The notes beneath the pieces are model-generated. The model saw only the letters and a program-made list of their open reading frames with translations. It was not told where the DNA came from and did no database searches. DNA of 13,105 nucleotides, from positions 1 through 13,105 of the forward strand of contig JAQTTF010000019.1 in the NCBI GenBank assembly GCA_028710915.1. The letters are read 5' to 3'. The position numbers were made by a program, and so were the translations under genes. Positions 11,922-13,105 of the stretch are shown piece by piece (position 1 is the stretch's first letter; each line of letters starts with the position of its first letter). The stretch comes from Minisyncoccota bacterium (GTDB lineage: Bacteria > Patescibacteriota > Minisyncoccia > Phycocordibacterales > JAQTLZ01).

Positions 11922-13105
11922 ATGCACATTGATGATGTAAAACTCAAAGAATTTATTCTCGATTCTGGTCTTGTATCCAAGGCTGATTTTGAAATAGTGG
12001 AAAAAGAGGCTAAATCTGAAAAAATTTCGCTCGGAAAAGCACTCATTAAGACTGGGAAACTCAATGACGATGATTGGCGGCGCGTTCAGGCATATATCAT
12101 CGGTATTCCATTCGTTGATTTGAAAGGCTTAAGAATTGATAGTGCAGTTCTTTCTCTCATTCCAGAACCGATTGCTCGCAACCATAATATTTTAGCATTC
12201 GAAAAAGATGGCGACTCTCTTCAGGTTGCAATGCTCGACACCGATGATCTTCCTGTCATTGATTTTATTAAAAAGAAACTTTCGCTCAAAATCCTTCCTC
12301 GGCTAACTGATGTCGAGAGTATGAAATCTGCTCTTCTTCAATACCAAAAAAGCCTCAAGGCGGAATTCGGCGATCTCATTCAAAAAGAAGCTGAATCAAT
12401 CCAGACCTTCGCTTCTTCAGAAGCGGGAGAAGGAGGAGAAAGCGCAGGAGATTTGAAGAAGATGGCAGAGGATTTGCCGATTGTCCGAATCGTGGAAACT
12501 CTTTTGAAACACGCTATTCTTCAAAATGCTTCTGATATTCATATCGAGCCTCTTGAAATTGAAGTTCTTGTCCGCTATCGAATCGATGGAATTCTTCACG
12601 ATGCCATGGTGCTTCCTCGAAATGCTGCAATGGGTATCGTGGCAAGAATTAAAGTGCTTTCAAATCTAAAGCTTGATGAAAAAAGATTGCCGCAAGACGG
12701 AAGATTTAAAGTGGAAATGAGCGGAGAGAAAGTTTCTTTCCGTGTTTCTGTTTTGCCGACATTTTTTGGAGAAAAAATCGTGATGCGACTTTTGAAGGAA
12801 GGAAAATCCGGCTTTACCCTTGAAAGGCTTGGTTTCCATGGAGAAGCGCTTGAGAGAATCCATGCGGGGACAAGACAGCGTACCGGGATGCTTCTTTGTG
12901 CGGGTCCGACTGGTTCTGGAAAAACCACGACTCTTTATACGGTGCTCGATATTTTAAATACTCCTCTGGTGAATATTTCTACGATTGAAGACCCGATTGA
13001 ATACCAGATGCCCCGAGTCAATCAAACACAAGTGAAGCCGGAGATTGGATTTAGTTTTGCAAACGGACTCCGCTCGCTTCTTCGTCAAGATCCAGACATA
13101 GTGAT
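11922..13105 (+). CDS. pilB: Type IV pilus assembly ATPase PilB / GspE family, 5' part (3' end beyond window)
   Basis: PilB/GspE ATPases power pilus extension or type II secretion from the cytoplasmic face of the membrane. The 394 visible codons start MHIDDVKLKEFILDSGLV. An N-terminal T2SSE/MshEN-like domain (about 1-140, with LGKALIKTGKL and RVQAYIIGIPFVDL) is followed by a charged linker. The ATPase core then shows HAILQNASDIHIEPLEIEVL, DEKRLPQDGRF, and the Walker A GPTGSGKTTTLY (K334, T335). After it come TIEDPIEYQMPRVNQTQV (Asp box region) and the start of Walker B, LLRQDPDIV (386-394). The Walker B end, His box and C-terminus with possible zinc site are outside the window. PilB is favoured over GspE because CPR genomes commonly keep type IV pili and lack type II secretion; this is inference. 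A good Shine-Dalgarno supports the start. Position next to exported-protein genes fits a pilus locus. Confidence 0.93.
   Translation, partial: MHIDDVKLKEFILDSGLVSKADFEIVEKEAKSEKISLGKALIKTGKLNDDDWRRVQAYIIGIPFVDLKGLRIDSAVLSLIPEPIARNHNILAFEKDGDSLQVAMLDTDDLPVIDFIKKKLSLKILPRLTDVESMKSALLQYQKSLKAEFGDLIQKEAESIQTFASSEAGEGGESAGDLKKMAEDLPIVRIVETLLKHAILQNASDIHIEPLEIEVLVRYRIDGILHDAMVLPRNAAMGIVARIKVLSNLKLDEKRLPQDGRFKVEMSGEKVSFRVSVLPTFFGEKIVMRLLKEGKSGFTLERLGFHGEALERIHAGTRQRTGMLLCAGPTGSGKTTTLYTVLDILNTPLVNISTIEDPIEYQMPRVNQTQVKPEIGFSFANGLRSLLRQDPDIV

Noticed and set aside
12596..12928. Minus-strand 110-aa open frame at the right end
   Set aside because: It is antisense to the pilB ATPase core, including Walker A.

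Overview
The window looks like a chromosomal segment of a Patescibacteria (Candidate Phyla Radiation) bacterium, most likely a Parcubacteria/Paceibacteria lineage. This is inferred from gene content and style, not from a marker phylogeny. The pointers are a moderately AT-rich, compact layout; a trigger factor without its PPIase domain; a NusA without C-terminal repeats; secreted proteins built from YAWG...GWI, GIGTTTP and Ig/PKD-like modules; few Shine-Dalgarno sequences; and short-leader promoters of the extended -10 type.

Layout. Left (1-1981, minus strand): RNase Y (cut by the window edge) and ClpP, separated by a 249-bp region with a GC-rich terminator-like hairpin and repeated CGAAATC arms. 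Middle (2125-3990, plus strand): one uninterrupted reading frame that contains an unrecognised N-terminal gene, a strong intrinsic terminator, and then the 16S rRNA methyltransferase RsmE; next comes a secreted Ig-like lipid-anchored-looking or membrane-anchored protein. This plus-strand block lies between trigger factor and clpP, which are adjacent in many bacteria. Next (3987-8652, minus strand): nusA, hppA (membrane H+-pyrophosphatase), a 59-aa single-pass membrane protein and tig, with hairpins between them. Right (8811-13105, plus strand): three consecutive genes for exported or membrane proteins followed by the PilB/GspE-type assembly ATPase (cut by the edge). This suggests a cell-surface/type IV pilus region.

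How the parts fit. RNase Y, NusA, RsmE, trigger factor and ClpP form an RNA turnover, transcription, ribosome maturation and protein-quality set. HppA adds pyrophosphate-driven proton pumping, and its Lys at the cation-determining site predicts K+ independence. The right-hand genes encode cell-surface proteins beside a pilus motor.

The most unusual signal is the intrinsic terminator inside the open reading frame upstream of rsmE. The upstream cistron has a strong ribosome-binding site but no stop codon before the terminator in its own frame. Its terminated mRNA would therefore be a non-stop message, or else the gene is a true fusion to rsmE.
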